NCBI GenBank assembly: GCA_028716845.1 | Contig: JAQUPF010000001.1 | Coordinates: 1 to 64,000 of the forward strand | Reading direction: 5' to 3' | Length of the DNA: 64,000 bases | Source of the DNA: a bacterium | GTDB taxonomy: Bacteria; Auribacterota; Tritonobacteria; UBA1439 | In this document: piece by piece, positions 7,445 to 16,034 of the stretch | Numbering within the stretch: the stretch's first letter is position 1 | Layout: each line of letters starts with the position of its first letter | The notes under the pieces: model-generated | What the model was told of the DNA's origin: nothing | Seen by the model: only the letters and a program-made list of their open reading frames with translations | The model's database searches: none | Made by a program: the position numbers and the translations under genes

Positions 7445-8005
7445 TCAGATCTCCATGATCTCTTTTTCCTTCCTCGCGAGGTGCGCGTCGATCTGCTTGA
7501 TGTAGGCGTCCGTCTTCTCCTGCACCGTCTTCTCGGCGCGCGTCATCTCGTCCTCGGTGATCTTCCCGTCCTTCTGGATCCTCTTGATGTGCTCGTTCGC
7601 CTCGCGGCGCACGTTCCGGACCGCGACGCGCCCCTCCTCCGCCATCCCCTTGACCACCTTGTCGAGGTCCCGGCGCCGCTCCTCGCTGAGCTCCGGGATC
7701 GGGACCCGGATGATCCGCCCGTCCCGGAGGGGGGTGACGCCGAGCTTCGACTTCATGACCGCCTTCTCGACGGCGTCCGCCGCCGACGGGTCCCACGGCT
7801 GGATGACGATGAGGCGCGGCTCGGGCGTCGAGATGCTCGCGAGCTGCCGGAGGCGCGTCTGGGCGCCGTAGTAGTCCACCACGATGTTCTCCACGAGCGC
7901 CGGCGAGGCCTTGCCCGTGCGGATGGCGGCGAACTCGTGCTCGACCACCTCGAGCGACTTCATCATCTTGAGTTCCATCTCGTCCAGAATATCCGCCAGT
8001 TCCAT
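7445..8005 (-). CDS. frr: ribosome recycling factor
   Basis: 186 residues, the normal length. With EF-G, it splits post-termination 70S ribosomes. Diagnostic segments are 'IRTGKASPALVENIVVDYYG' (~28-47) and 'RRRDLDKVVKGMAEEGRVAV' (~110-129), with the two long coiled-coil helices at either end. Start chosen at ATG 8005, 9 bases after GGAGG; a GTG three codons earlier sits too close to the same site. Last gene of rpsB-tsf-pyrH-frr, five bases after pyrH. Its stop falls right at the edge of an R1 repeat. Confidence 0.97.
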   Translation of the reverse strand: MELADILDEMELKMMKSLEVVEHEFAAIRTGKASPALVENIVVDYYGAQTRLRQLASISTPEPRLIVIQPWDPSAADAVEKAVMKSKLGVTPLRDGRIIRVPIPELSEERRRDLDKVVKGMAEEGRVAVRNVRREANEHIKRIQKDGKITEDEMTRAEKTVQEKTDAYIKQIDAHLARKEKEIMEI

Positions 8006-8010
8006 CGCGA

Positions 8011-8784
8011 TCACCCTCCCCCGTCCCGCGGCCGCCAGCTCTTCTTCCGGGCGCGCGGGTCGGCGCTCACGAGCGTCCCGATCCTCGATCCCCTGACGAC
8101 CTTCATGATGTTGCCGCGCGCGGCCAGGTTGAAGACGACGACCGGCAGGCCGTTGTCCATGCAGAGCGAGACGGCCGTCGAGTCCATGACCCTGAGCCGC
8201 TTCCGGAGCACGTCCATGTAGTCGAGGTACGGGTAGAGCCGCGCCCGGGGGTCCTTCACCGGGTCGCTCGAATAGACGCCGTCGACCTTCGTGGCCTTCA
8301 GGAGCGCCTCCGCCTCGATCTCCGCCGCCCGCAGCGCCGCCGCCGTGTCGGTGGAGAAGTAGGGGTTCCCCGTCCCGCCGACGAATATGATAACACGCCC
8401 CTTCTCGAGGTGGCGGACCGCCCGCCGCCGTATGTACGGTTCGGCGAGCTGCTGGACCTCGACGGCGGTCATCACGCGGGTGGGGACGCCCGCCTTCTCG
8501 AGGGCGTCCTGCAGGGCGAGGCCGTTGATGACGGTGCCGAGCATCCCCATGTAGTCGCCCGTGATCCGGTGGAGGCCGCGGGCGGCCGCCTGGGAGCCCC
8601 GGAAGATGTTCCCGCCGCCGATGATGAGGCCGACCTCGACGCCGATCCGGTGGACGTCCCTGACCTCGCGGGCGAGGCCGTGGACGACGCCGGGGTCGAT
8701 CCCGAGGTCGCCGCCGCCGAGGAACTCGCCGCTCATCTTGAGGACGACGCGCCGGTAGAAGGTCCGCTTCCGCCGATCGGGCAT
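8011..8784 (-). CDS. pyrH: UMP kinase
   Basis: 257 residues of the amino-acid-kinase fold, phosphorylating UMP to UDP with ATP in pyrimidine nucleotide synthesis. Visible: '[12 protein letters not shown]' (ATP loop, ~13-24), '[12 protein letters not shown]' (~52-63), '[20 protein letters not shown]' (~76-95), '[19 protein letters not shown]' (~135-153) and '[10 protein letters not shown]' (~165-174). Third gene in the rpsB-tsf-pyrH-frr order conserved in many bacteria. The tail [14 protein letters not shown] is slightly longer than usual and basic. Confidence 0.97.
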   Translation of the reverse strand: MPDRRKRTFYRRVVLKMSGEFLGGGDLGIDPGVVHGLAREVRDVHRIGVEVGLIIGGGNIFRGSQAAARGLHRITGDYMGMLGTVINGLALQDALEKAGVPTRVMTAVEVQQLAEPYIRRRAVRHLEKGRVIIFVGGTGNPYFSTDTAAALRAAEIEAEALLKATKVDGVYSSDPVKDPRARLYPYLDYMDVLRKRLRVMDSTAVSLCMDNGLPVVVFNLAARGNIMKVVRGSRIGTLVSADPRARKKSWRPRDGGG

Positions 8785-8841
8785 GGCCGCCTCCAGGTTC
8801 CGGACGAGCGCCGGGCCGCGCGGGGGGCGCGGGACGGGCGC

Positions 8842-9435
8842 TCAGCCCCCCAGCTGGTATCGCGTGAAGCGCCTGATGACGATGTTCTCGCCGAGCCGGG
8901 CGACGAGGTCGGTGAGGAGGTCCTTGATCTTCCTCCCGTCGTGCTCCGGCCGCACCGACGGCTGCTCGAGGAGGCAGCAGGTCTCGTGGAACTTGCCGAG
9001 CTTGCCCTGGACGATCTTCTCGACGACCCCCTCCGGCTTCCCCTTCACCTGCGCGCGGATGATCTCCTTCTCCCGCTCGAGGACGTCCGCGGGCACCTCC
9101 TCGGGGGAGAGGAAGGCGGGCGTGGCGGAGGCGATCTGGAGCGTCACCGTCTTGACGAACTCCCTGAAATCGGCGTTCCGGGCGACGAAATCGGTCTCGC
9201 AGTTCACCTCGACGAGGACGCCGACCTTGTCCCCGTGGTGGATGTAGGAGGCGATGACGCCCTCGGCCGCCCGCCGGCCGGCCTTGCTCGCCGCGATGGC
9301 GAGCCCCTTCTTCCGGAGCATGTCGATCGCCCGCTGCATGTCGCCGCCCGACTCGGCGAGCGCCTTCTTGCAGTCCATGATGCCGGCGTTCGTTCGCTCC
9401 CTCAGTTCGCGCACCATTTCCGGTGTGACCTGCAC
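8842..9435 (-). CDS. tsf: translation elongation factor Ts
   Basis: Guanine-nucleotide exchange factor for EF-Tu. Start at GTG 9435 (197 residues), because GGGAGG lies 7 bases upstream and the protein then opens with the family start '[18 protein letters not shown]'; an ATG at 9465 would add 10 atypical residues. Features: UBA-like N-terminal domain with 'GIMDCKKAL', core '[10 protein letters not shown]' (TDFV binds EF-Tu) and C-terminal 'LLEQPSV'. It is the short form with a single core domain, like Thermus EF-Ts, rather than the ~280-residue E. coli form. Between rpsB and pyrH. Confidence 0.96.
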   Translation of the reverse strand: MQVTPEMVRELRERTNAGIMDCKKALAESGGDMQRAIDMLRKKGLAIAASKAGRRAAEGVIASYIHHGDKVGVLVEVNCETDFVARNADFREFVKTVTLQIASATPAFLSPEEVPADVLEREKEIIRAQVKGKPEGVVEKIVQGKLGKFHETCCLLEQPSVRPEHDGRKIKDLLTDLVARLGENIVIRRFTRYQLGG

Positions 9436-9504
9436 GGCTGAACCTCCCTCTCTTGTATCGGTCATGAGACAGTGCCCGCGGCGGGCGTGCGGCGGGGGGG
9501 CGGG

Positions 9505-10305
9505 CTACTCGCTCGCGCCCGGCGCCCCGGCCGTCCCGGCGGATTCGGCGGGCGCCTCCGGCGGGGCCGCCCCCTGCCCGACGGGCGGCGGCGCCTGCTC
9601 CTCGGCGCCCTCGTCGCCGGCGTGGCGCCGCATCCCCTCGGCGCAGGCGCGGGCGACCGCCTCCGTCAGGAGCCTGATCGCGCGGATGGCGTCGTCGTTG
9701 CTGACGATCGGGTGGGTGATCTCGTCGGGGTCGCAGTTCGTGTCGACGAGCGCGACGATCGGGATCCGGAGCCGGTTCGCCTCCGCGACGGCGATCCGCT
9801 CGCGCTTCGGGTCGATGACGAAGAGCGCGCCGGGGACGTCGTCCATCCCGATGATCCCCGCGAGGTTCCGCTCCAGCTTCGCCATCTCGCGGCGGATGGA
9901 GGCGACCTCCTTCTTCGGGAGCTTCTCGACGGTGCCGTCCTCGACGACCTGCTGGAGCGCGCGGAGCCGGCCGATGCTCTTCCGCACCGTCCGCATGTTC
10001 GTCAGGAGACCGCCGAGCCAGCGATCCGCGACGAACGGCATGCCGGTCTTCAGCGCCGCCTCCCGGATGAAGTCGGCCGCCTGTCGCTTCGTGCCGACGA
10101 AGAGGACCTGCCTGCCCGAGGCGACGGTGTCCCTGACGAAGGCGTACGCCCGGTCGACCTGCTCCTGCGTCTGGTGGAGGTCGATGATGTGAATGCCGTT
10201 CCGCTCCTCGAAGATGAACCGCTTCATCTTCGGGTTCCACCGCCTGGACTCGTGGCCGAAGTGGACCCCCGCGTCGAGGAGCTCCCTGACCGACACGACT
10301 GCCAT
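9505..10305 (-). CDS. rpsB: 30S ribosomal protein S2
   Basis: 266 residues. Family landmarks: 'LLDAGVHFGHESRRWNPKM' (~9-27), 'GIHIIDLHQT' (~37-46), 'FVGTKRQA' (~69-76), 'RWLGGLLTN' (~94-102) and 'IPIVALVDTNCDPD' (~180-193). The last ~40 residues are a low-complexity Ala/Pro/Glu/Gly tail beyond the usual core. First gene of the translation operon; a probable promoter is at 10437-10466. Confidence 0.97.
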   Translation of the reverse strand: MAVVSVRELLDAGVHFGHESRRWNPKMKRFIFEERNGIHIIDLHQTQEQVDRAYAFVRDTVASGRQVLFVGTKRQAADFIREAALKTGMPFVADRWLGGLLTNMRTVRKSIGRLRALQQVVEDGTVEKLPKKEVASIRREMAKLERNLAGIIGMDDVPGALFVIDPKRERIAVAEANRLRIPIVALVDTNCDPDEITHPIVSNDDAIRAIRLLTEAVARACAEGMRRHAGDEGAEEQAPPPVGQGAAPPEAPAESAGTAGAPGASE

Positions 10306-10436
10306 GCCGCATCCTCCCTTCAGGCCTCGCCCGATTCGCCGGCGCCGGGTTGACGGTCGGCGCCGGTCCCTTCCCCGTCCATCCCGACGCGGGATGCGAC
10401 GGACATCGGGTTCCGCCTTGGTGCCGTTGCGGTGCG

Positions 10437-10466
10437 TTTATAGCACAGGGAGGGGGCAATTGTGAA
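10437..10466 (-). promoter_or_regulatory. probable rpsB operon promoter
   Basis: Minus strand: TTCACA, 18-base spacer, TATAAA, with an extended -10 element TGTGC just upstream of TATAAA. The leader to rpsB is about 120 bases, long enough for autogenous control by S2. Confidence 0.6.
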
Positions 10467-10496
10467 GCGGTTTCGCCCCCGGCCCATGCAACGCCA

Positions 10497-10552
10497 TTGT
10501 CGCCACAGAGATCACAGAGACCACGGAGAATGCGGAGGAGGGTTCAGCACAT
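10497..10552 (+). repeat. R2 repeat (CACAGAG/CACGGAG units)
   Basis: TGTCGCCACAGAGATCACAGAG followed by CCACGGAG units, in the gap between the rpsB promoter and the FMN oxidoreductase gene. The rest of 10306-10646 shows only promoter sequence and no gene. Confidence 0.6.
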
Positions 10553-10646
10553 TCAATCGCACATTCCTGGTGCAACGGATGATCGGGCGCGGTAAAATGG
10601 ATGTCGCCGCAACCGGTCGGGGCGGCGGAAGGGAGGGCGCGACGCC

Positions 10647-11276
10647 ATGAAGAGGATCCTCCACGTCATCGCGAGCCCCCGGGGGGATGCATCCCGGACG
10701 CTCCGGGTCTCCCGGGCGTTTCTCGGCGCGCTGCGGGAGCGGCACCCCGCCTGCGACATCGACGAGCTCAATGTCTGGACGGACGAGATTCCCGCGCTCA
10801 CCGTCCCCGTCGTCCGCGGGAAGTACGTCCTCATGGGCGGGGGGGACCTCGACGGGCCGCTCGGGGAGCTGTGGGCCGGCGTCATCCGGCATATCGAGCG
10901 CTTCCTCTCGGCCGACGCCTGGCTCGTCAGCACGCCGATGTGGAACTTCAACATCCCGTACCGGCTCAAGCAGTACATCGACGTCATCGTCCAGCCGAAG
11001 TACCTTTTCAGGTACACGGCGACGGGCGTCGAGGGATTGGCGGGCGGCAGAAGGATGGTCGTCGTCGCGAGCAGGGGCGGCGACTACCGTCCCGGGACGC
11101 CGTTCCATCCCTTCGACATGCAGGAGCCGTACCTCAGGACGGTCTTCGGCTTCGTCGGCGTGACCGACATCACCTTCATCGTCGCCCAGCCGATGGACGC
11201 GTCCGGCCCCGAGGTCGCGGAGGAGGAGATCCGGAAGGCGCAGGCGCTCGCCCGGGAGACGGCCCTCTCCTTTTGA
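10647..11276 (+). CDS. azoR: FMN-dependent NADH-azoreductase family oxidoreductase
   Basis: 209 residues of the flavodoxin-like quinone reductase/AzoR family, which reduces quinones or azo compounds with NADH using FMN. Visible: N-terminal phosphate-binding loop 'HVIASPRGDASRTLRVSRAF' (~6-25), 'STPMWNFNIPYRLKQYID' (~95-112, FMN site) and 'VASRGGDY' (~138-145). Usual AzoR is about 200 residues. Monocistronic; the tRNA-Leu promoter overlaps its stop codon. The natural substrate is unknown; a role in quinone or oxidant defence is typical for the family. Confidence 0.88.
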   Translation: MKRILHVIASPRGDASRTLRVSRAFLGALRERHPACDIDELNVWTDEIPALTVPVVRGKYVLMGGGDLDGPLGELWAGVIRHIERFLSADAWLVSTPMWNFNIPYRLKQYIDVIVQPKYLFRYTATGVEGLAGGRRMVVVASRGGDYRPGTPFHPFDMQEPYLRTVFGFVGVTDITFIVAQPMDASGPEVAEEEIRKAQALARETALSF

Positions 11277-11301
11277 CAGCCGGGCGGCGATGCCGTAGAA
11301 T
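11273..11301 (+). promoter_or_regulatory. promoter of tRNA-Leu
   Basis: TTGACA (11273-11278), 17-base spacer, TAGAAT (11296-11301), predicting a start about 6 bases before the mature tRNA. The -35 box overlaps the stop codon of the preceding gene. Confidence 0.8.
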
Positions 11302-11313
11302 CGCGCCGATCGT

Positions 11314-11401
11314 GCGGAAGTGGCGGAACAGGCAGACGCGCTGCGTTCAGGGCGCAGTCCCGGTACACGGGGTGGGGGTTCGAATCCCCCCTTCCGCACC
11401 A
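11314..11401 (+). tRNA. tRNA-Leu (anticodon CAG)
   Basis: 88 bases with encoded CCA and a long variable arm (class II). Acceptor GCGGAAG/CTTCCGC, anticodon loop TTCAGGG on stem CTGCG/CGCAG, T arm GGTTCGAATCC. Followed within 3 bases by an R1 repeat. Confidence 0.95.
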
Positions 11402-11470
11402 GAGCTACAGTTCAAAGTTGAACGTTCAAAGTTGAAAGCATCAAACAGTGTAACGTTGAAAGGCGGAAAG
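11402..11470 (+). repeat. R1 repeat after tRNA-Leu
   Basis: CTACAGTTCAAAGTTGAACG starting 3 bases after the CCA and continuing as GTTCAAA/GTTGAAA units to about 11465. No inverted partner is visible nearby. Confidence 0.7.
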
Positions 11471-11480
11471 GGTCCCGGGT

Positions 11481-11891
11481 TCAGGGCCGAGGAGCGCGGG
11501 GCGGCAGCTCCACCGTCGTCAGGCGGATGCCGGCCCGGCGGCATGCCCGCCGGATGGCCGCGAGGTACGGCCGGAGCCGCGGGTTCGCGCGCGCGGACTC
11601 GTGGAAGAAGCGGACGGAGCGGAACCCCCTCCTCCGCAGAGAGTCGGTGATCCGCGGCACCAGCGCCGGGACCTCCTCCGCCCGGAGGAGGTGGTCGTAG
11701 TACGGGATCCTCCTCCACGGGCCGATGAGGCCGAACTCCCCCGAGAGGATGGCGAAGGCCGCCCCCGCGCGCCTGCTCTCCCGGTGGACGGCGCGTATCC
11801 TCGGCGACGCGTACCGCCGGACCGCCGGCAGCATGGCCGGCCGCCGCCGCTTCCGCGCCGAGCAGTACGTGCAGAACAGCACCCTCTTCAC
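11481..11891 (-). CDS. hypothetical protein, DUF6884-like
   Basis: 136 residues, basic. The N-terminus 'VLFCTYCSARKRRRPAMLPA' followed by 'YASPRIRAVH' and 'FAILSGEFGLIGPW' resembles small proteins (DUF6884-like) with a pattern of S/C-x-x-K near the start, a YxS motif and 'ILSAKYGLV'. Function unknown; a link to nucleoside or base chemistry has been suggested for relatives but cannot be shown here. It lies about 10 bases after the preceding minus-strand gene's stop. Runs of Arg/Pro may reflect high GC. Confidence 0.6.
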   Translation of the reverse strand: MKRVLFCTYCSARKRRRPAMLPAVRRYASPRIRAVHRESRRAGAAFAILSGEFGLIGPWRRIPYYDHLLRAEEVPALVPRITDSLRRRGFRSVRFFHESARANPRLRPYLAAIRRACRRAGIRLTTVELPPRAPRP

Positions 11892-11901
11892 GGCGACCCC
11901 C

Positions 11902-12276
11902 TCACGCCTCCCCGATGACGATCTCCACCCGGCGGGCGGCGGCGTCCGCCGCGCCGCGCTCGAGGTCCCAGAGCGCCTCGCGGCAGAGGGTGAGCTGCTG
12001 CCGGAGCGCGCGGCTGCCGGGGCGCGACTCGAGCGCCGCCTCGAGGTGCCTGATCGCCCGCCCGAGGTGCGCCGCCTTCTCCGGCACGACGGGGATCCTG
12101 TTCGCGACGCCGATCGCCTTCAGCGCCCCGTCGATCCTGGCGCGCAGCCGGCGACGGAGCTCGGCCTTCGTGACGCTCTTCCGCCTGCGCCGGCGGTCGC
12201 TCCTCTCGGCGCGCCATCCCTCCCCCCGCCCGCGACGGGACCTCCGGGCGCGGAGGGGGCGCTCAATCACCGCCAT
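11902..12276 (-). CDS. hypothetical Arg-rich helical protein
   Basis: 124 residues from ATG 12276, preceded by GGGGGAGG at 4-base spacing; overlaps the end of the M23-like gene by 10 bases, so translation is probably coupled. The first ~33 residues are very arginine-rich; the rest is helical ('RRLRARIDGALKAIG', 'AIRHLEAALESRPGSRALR', 'ALWDLERGAADAAARRVE'), with a TPR-like look in the middle. No recognised family. Confidence 0.6.
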   Translation of the reverse strand: MAVIERPLRARRSRRGRGEGWRAERSDRRRRRKSVTKAELRRRLRARIDGALKAIGVANRIPVVPEKAAHLGRAIRHLEAALESRPGSRALRQQLTLCREALWDLERGAADAAARRVEIVIGEA

Positions 12277-13235
12277 TCGTCCTCCCCCGCGCGCCCCTCG
12301 AAGAACTCCCACGGGTTCAGGGGGACGGAATCCTTGTCGCTCAGCGGGTTCCCCCAGCGCACCTCCAGGTGGACCCCCTCCACCCCGCCCGCCCCGATCG
12401 CCGTTCCCGGCAGCACCCCCTGGCCCGCCTCCACGTCGATCCTCTCGAGGCGGCCGTACCGCACGCTGTAGCCGTCCGGGTGGGCCACGTAGACGCATCC
12501 CCCCAGCTCGGCCGTGTCCGTGCCCGGCGGGACGCCCTCCCGCACCGCCCCGGTCGCGGGATCGACCGCCGCCGCCCTCCCGCCGCCCGACACGAGGACG
12601 ACCCTGCCGAGCGCGATCGCCGCGGCCGGCGTCTCCGCGCCGCCCGTGGAGACCCTGACGCCGAGGAGGACCTTCCGGAAGCCGTGCGGATCGACGAGGA
12701 TCGTCCCGAAATCGCCGTCCCTGCCGGGCCTCGCGGGATCGGAATCCGTCACGAGCTCCGGCGAGAATCCGTCGACCGGCGGGACGGTGCGGAGCCGGAC
12801 CCGCGGGCGTTCCCCCGGCCACCGGACGACCTCCATCACGGGGCGGTAGTCGGGCGCGAGGCGGGCCGGGATGCAGGTGGGGATGTCGCGGACGAGGCCG
12901 GCGTCGCGGAACGCCGCCGCGGCGCGCTCCTCCCCGCCCGCCGCCTGCCGCTCCAGGACGGAGACGCCGGCCTGGGCGAAGCGGAAGGCCCCGCCGTCCG
13001 CCGTCCGGTACCCGCTCCAGCGCGCGTCATCGGGATCGGTCGCCTCCCGCCAGTTCTCCCCCGATTTCACGTAGACGAGCAGCCTGAGCGCGCCGCCGCC
13101 GCGCGCCGCCCATCCCCCGAGCGCCGCCGCCGAGAGGCCGTCCACCGGGAAGAGGAAATGCCGCGTGGCCCCCGCGACGGCGAGCTCCCCCGCGGCGAGC
13201 TGGAAGAATATGAGGAACGGCACGGAAAACGGCAT
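12267..13235 (-). CDS. M23-like peptidase-fold protein, degenerate, exported
   Basis: 322 residues with an N-terminal hydrophobic segment ('VPFLIFFQLAAGELAVAGA') suggesting export. The C-terminal ~75 residues look like the LytM/M23 core: 'YSVRYGRLERIDVEAGQGVLPG' followed by 'GVHLEVRWGNPLSDKDSVPLNPWEFFEG'. In active M23 enzymes the latter motif is HLHFE with a metal-binding first His; here that position is Gly, so zinc binding is probably lost, as in EnvC/NlpD activators. Role inferred: envelope factor regulating peptidoglycan hydrolases. Co-directional with the Skp-like gene upstream. Confidence 0.65.
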   Translation of the reverse strand: MPFSVPFLIFFQLAAGELAVAGATRHFLFPVDGLSAAALGGWAARGGGALRLLVYVKSGENWREATDPDDARWSGYRTADGGAFRFAQAGVSVLERQAAGGEERAAAAFRDAGLVRDIPTCIPARLAPDYRPVMEVVRWPGERPRVRLRTVPPVDGFSPELVTDSDPARPGRDGDFGTILVDPHGFRKVLLGVRVSTGGAETPAAAIALGRVVLVSGGGRAAAVDPATGAVREGVPPGTDTAELGGCVYVAHPDGYSVRYGRLERIDVEAGQGVLPGTAIGAGGVEGVHLEVRWGNPLSDKDSVPLNPWEFFEGRAGEDEWR

Positions 13236-13250
13236 CGGTCGCGGGGCCCC

Positions 13251-13808
13251 TCAGCGCGGGGACGCCGCCGGCTCGGCGACGAGGCGCCTGTTGAGCTCGG
13301 CGGCGACCTCGCCGGTCAGATCGAGCCGCCGGTCGCTGTACGCGGCCGAGGAGGCGTCGAGGACGAGGTCGAGCCGGCGCCGTCGCGCGACGGCGGCGGC
13401 CGCCTCCCGGACCTCGACCATGATCTTCCGGTATTCGTCGCCGCTCTTCTCCATGAGATTCCTCGTCGCGCCGAGCCGGAACGCCTCGAGGGCGGCGCTC
13501 TTCTCCCTGATCCGGGCCTCGCGCTCCTTCCGGGCCTCCTCGCTCAGGATCTCGCTCTCCCTGACGAGACGGCTGATCTCATCGACCATCTCCTGCCCCT
13601 TCGCCTCGAGGTCCCGCTTCTCCTTCTCGAGGCCGTCCTGCACCTCGCGCGATCTCCGGTAATCCTTCAGGACCTCGTCGACGTCGATCACGCCGACGGC
13701 CGGCCCGCCGCGGCCGCAGCCGACGCAGGCGAGGCAGAGGAGCAGCGCCGCCCGGCGCGCCGCGCGCGCCTCACGCCCGCGGCCGGTGGAACGTCCTTCC
13801 GCTCTCAC
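13251..13808 (-). CDS. OmpH/Skp-family periplasmic chaperone, lipoprotein form
   Basis: 185 residues. After a basic N-terminus a lipobox-like 'LLLCLACVGC' predicts a lipoprotein. The rest is the Skp pattern: 'AVGVIDVDEVLKDYRRSREVQ' (strand then helix), a long charged coiled coil (~60-130) and C-terminal 'VARRRRLDLVLDASSAAYSDRRLDLTGEVAAELNRRL'. Skp holds unfolded outer-membrane proteins in the periplasm, so a diderm envelope is implied. Next to the M23-like protein, which fits an envelope operon. Confidence 0.8.
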   Translation of the reverse strand: MRAEGRSTGRGREARAARRAALLLCLACVGCGRGGPAVGVIDVDEVLKDYRRSREVQDGLEKEKRDLEAKGQEMVDEISRLVRESEILSEEARKEREARIREKSAALEAFRLGATRNLMEKSGDEYRKIMVEVREAAAAVARRRRLDLVLDASSAAYSDRRLDLTGEVAAELNRRLVAEPAASPR

Positions 13809-13826
13809 GGGTGCGCCTCCATCGGG

Positions 13827-15743
13827 TCACGCCTTCCGCCCGCCCCTGATGAGGTTGAGCAGCCCCCCGGCGAGGAGGATCCGCCGCTCCCGCCCGCTCA
13901 GCCGGAGAGCGGCGGCGAACTCCTCCCCGCGCGTCACGTTGCGGACGACGACCGACTCGGCCGAGGAGACCGCCTCCCTGACGCCGCGGATGCGCAGCCG
14001 GTCGCCCTTCCGCACGGGGGCGTCGGCGGTGAGGGGGAGGATGCCGAAGTTCACGAGGTTCGCCATGTGGATCCGGGCGAACGACCGCGCGACGACCGCC
14101 GCGACGCCGAGGAAGCGCGGGACGAGGGCGGCGTGCTCCCTGCTCGATCCCTGTCCGTAGTTCCCGCCGGCGACGACGATGCCCGTCCCGGCGCCGGCGG
14201 CGCGGCGGGCGAACGTCGGATCGATCCGCGCGAAGGCGTGCGCGGAGAGGGCGGGGATGTTCGACCTGAGCGGCAGGATCCCCGCCCCCGCCGGCATGAT
14301 ATCGTCCGTCGTCACGTCGTCGCCGCAGACGAGGAGGACCTCCCCCTCGATCCGGTCGGGGAGCGCGCGGAAGCGCGGCAGGGGCCTGATGTTCGGCCCC
14401 TTGACGACGCGGATGCGGGCGCGGCGGCGCGGGGGCGGGACGACCAGGCGGTCATCGACCAGGAAGCGGCGGGGGAGCCGCACCCGGGGCGGCCGGCCGA
14501 GGCGGCGCGGGTCCGTGATCCTGCCCGCGAGCGCCGACGCGACGGCGACGGCGGGGCTCGCCAGGTACACCCGCGCGTCGGGCGTCCCCGCGCGGCCGGG
14601 AAAATTCCTATTGAAGGTCCTGAGCGACACGCCGCCCGAGGGGGGCGCCTGCCCCATCCCGATGCACGGTCCGCACGCGGTCTCGAGGATCCTCGCCCCG
14701 GCGGCGATCATCGCCTCCAGGGCGCCGCGGGCCGCCAGCATCCGGAGGACCTGCCGCGAGCCGGGGGAGACCGTGAGGCTCACGCCCGCCGGCACGGCGC
14801 GCCCCTCGAGCATCGCCGCCGCCTCGAGCATGTCCCCGAGCGACGAATTGGTGCACGAGCCGATGCAGACCTGGTCCACGCGCGTCCCCTCGATCTCGCG
14901 GACGGTCCTGACGCTGCCCGGGCTGTGGGGGACGGCGGCGAGCGGCTCGACGCGGCCGAGATCGAGCTCGATGACCTCGTCGAAGCGCGCGCCCGCCGCG
15001 GCGGCGAGCGGTCGCCACGAGCGGCCCCTTCCCTGGGCGGCGAGGAACTCCCGCGTCCGGGCGTCGGAGGGGAAGACCGAGCTGGTGAGCCCCATCTCGG
15101 TCCCCATGTTCGCGATGGTCGCGCGCTCGGGGACGGAGAGCGCGGCGACCCCCGGGCCCCCGTACTCGAGCACCTTCCCCCTCCCCCACGTCACGCCGTG
15201 CCGGCGGAGGAGCTCGAGGATCACGTCCTTGGCGGAGACCCAGGGGGCGAGCCGCCCCGACAGCCGCACGAGGACGACCGCCGGGCAGACGAGGGGGAAC
15301 GGCTCCCCCGCCATCGCCGCGGCGACGTCGAGCCCCCCCGCCCCGACGGCGAGCATCCCGAGGCCGCCGCAGGTGGGCGTGTGGCTGTCGGCGCCGAGGA
15401 GCGTCCGGCCCGGGACGGCGAAGCGCTCCAGGTGCACCTGGTGGCAGATGCCGTTCCCCGGCCGGGAGAAGAAGGCGCCGTAGCGCGCGGCGGCCGTCTC
15501 GAGGTAGCGGTGGTCGTCCGCGTTCTCGAATCCCGTCTGGAGCGTGTTGTGGTCGACGTAGGAGACGGAGAGGGAGGCGCGCGTCCGGTCGAGCCCCAGC
15601 GCCTCGAACTGCAGGAACGCGAGCGTGCCGGTGGCGTCCTGGGTGAGCGTCTGGTCGATGCGGAGGGCGATCTCCTCCCCCGGGACGGGGCGGCCGGAGA
15701 CGAGGTGGTCCCCGATGATCCGCGCGGTGAGCGAGGTGCCCAT
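13827..15743 (-). CDS. aconitate hydratase
   Basis: 638 residues, single-chain aconitase of the short/mitochondrial-like type; interconverts citrate and isocitrate using a [4Fe-4S] cluster. Cluster ligands: C in 'IGSCTNSSLGDM' and both C in 'ACGPCIGMGQ'. Substrate residues: 'GADSHTPTCGGLGML' and, in the swivel domain, 'GGNYGQGSSREHAAL'. Start at ATG 15743, which overlaps nothing and lies 5 bases after the stop of the small winged-helix gene. The family also includes homoaconitase and isopropylmalate isomerase; overall length and the single-chain architecture favour aconitase. Oxygen-labile cluster, consistent with an anaerobe. Confidence 0.93.
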   Translation of the reverse strand: MGTSLTARIIGDHLVSGRPVPGEEIALRIDQTLTQDATGTLAFLQFEALGLDRTRASLSVSYVDHNTLQTGFENADDHRYLETAAARYGAFFSRPGNGICHQVHLERFAVPGRTLLGADSHTPTCGGLGMLAVGAGGLDVAAAMAGEPFPLVCPAVVLVRLSGRLAPWVSAKDVILELLRRHGVTWGRGKVLEYGGPGVAALSVPERATIANMGTEMGLTSSVFPSDARTREFLAAQGRGRSWRPLAAAAGARFDEVIELDLGRVEPLAAVPHSPGSVRTVREIEGTRVDQVCIGSCTNSSLGDMLEAAAMLEGRAVPAGVSLTVSPGSRQVLRMLAARGALEAMIAAGARILETACGPCIGMGQAPPSGGVSLRTFNRNFPGRAGTPDARVYLASPAVAVASALAGRITDPRRLGRPPRVRLPRRFLVDDRLVVPPPRRRARIRVVKGPNIRPLPRFRALPDRIEGEVLLVCGDDVTTDDIMPAGAGILPLRSNIPALSAHAFARIDPTFARRAAGAGTGIVVAGGNYGQGSSREHAALVPRFLGVAAVVARSFARIHMANLVNFGILPLTADAPVRKGDRLRIRGVREAVSSAESVVVRNVTRGEEFAAALRLSGRERRILLAGGLLNLIRGGRKA

Positions 15744-15748
15744 TCGCT

Positions 15749-15949
15749 CTACTTGAGGGACAGCTTGTACGTCCCCTTCGCCTTCTCGAACTTCACCTTC
15801 CCCTCGCGGGCGAGCCAGCCGAGCGCCATCTGGATGATGTCGTACGGCGCCTTCACGTCCTTCATGAGCTCCTTCGGCGTGACCGACTTCTTCTTCTGGA
15901 GCACCTGGTACACCTGTCCCGACGTCTCGCCGATCTTTCCCCACAGCAT
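15749..15949 (-). CDS. winged-helix domain protein (DUF2582 type)
   Basis: 66 residues, essentially one winged helix: 'MLWGKIGETSGQVYQVLQKK' then 'TPKELMKDVKAPYDIIQMALGWLAREGKVKFEK' and 'GTYKLSL'. Matches the DUF2582/PF10771 pattern common in anaerobes. Probable DNA- or RNA-binding regulator; target unknown. First gene of the unit, followed 5 bases later by aconitase, so it may control it. A candidate -10 lies around 16001-16009. Confidence 0.85.
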   Translation of the reverse strand: MLWGKIGETSGQVYQVLQKKKSVTPKELMKDVKAPYDIIQMALGWLAREGKVKFEKAKGTYKLSLK

Positions 15950-16034
15950 GGCGATGCCTCCTTTCGCGCGCCGGTCTTCTCCCGGCCTGCGCGACGCGAT
16001 GTTATCACAGCGGGGCGGAAAACGAAAGCGATTG

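Noticed and set aside
7445-10459. 1004-residue minus-strand open frame across rpsB-tsf-pyrH-frr
   Set aside because: Only its last ~186 residues are real (frr); the rest is an alternate frame of rpsB, tsf and pyrH.
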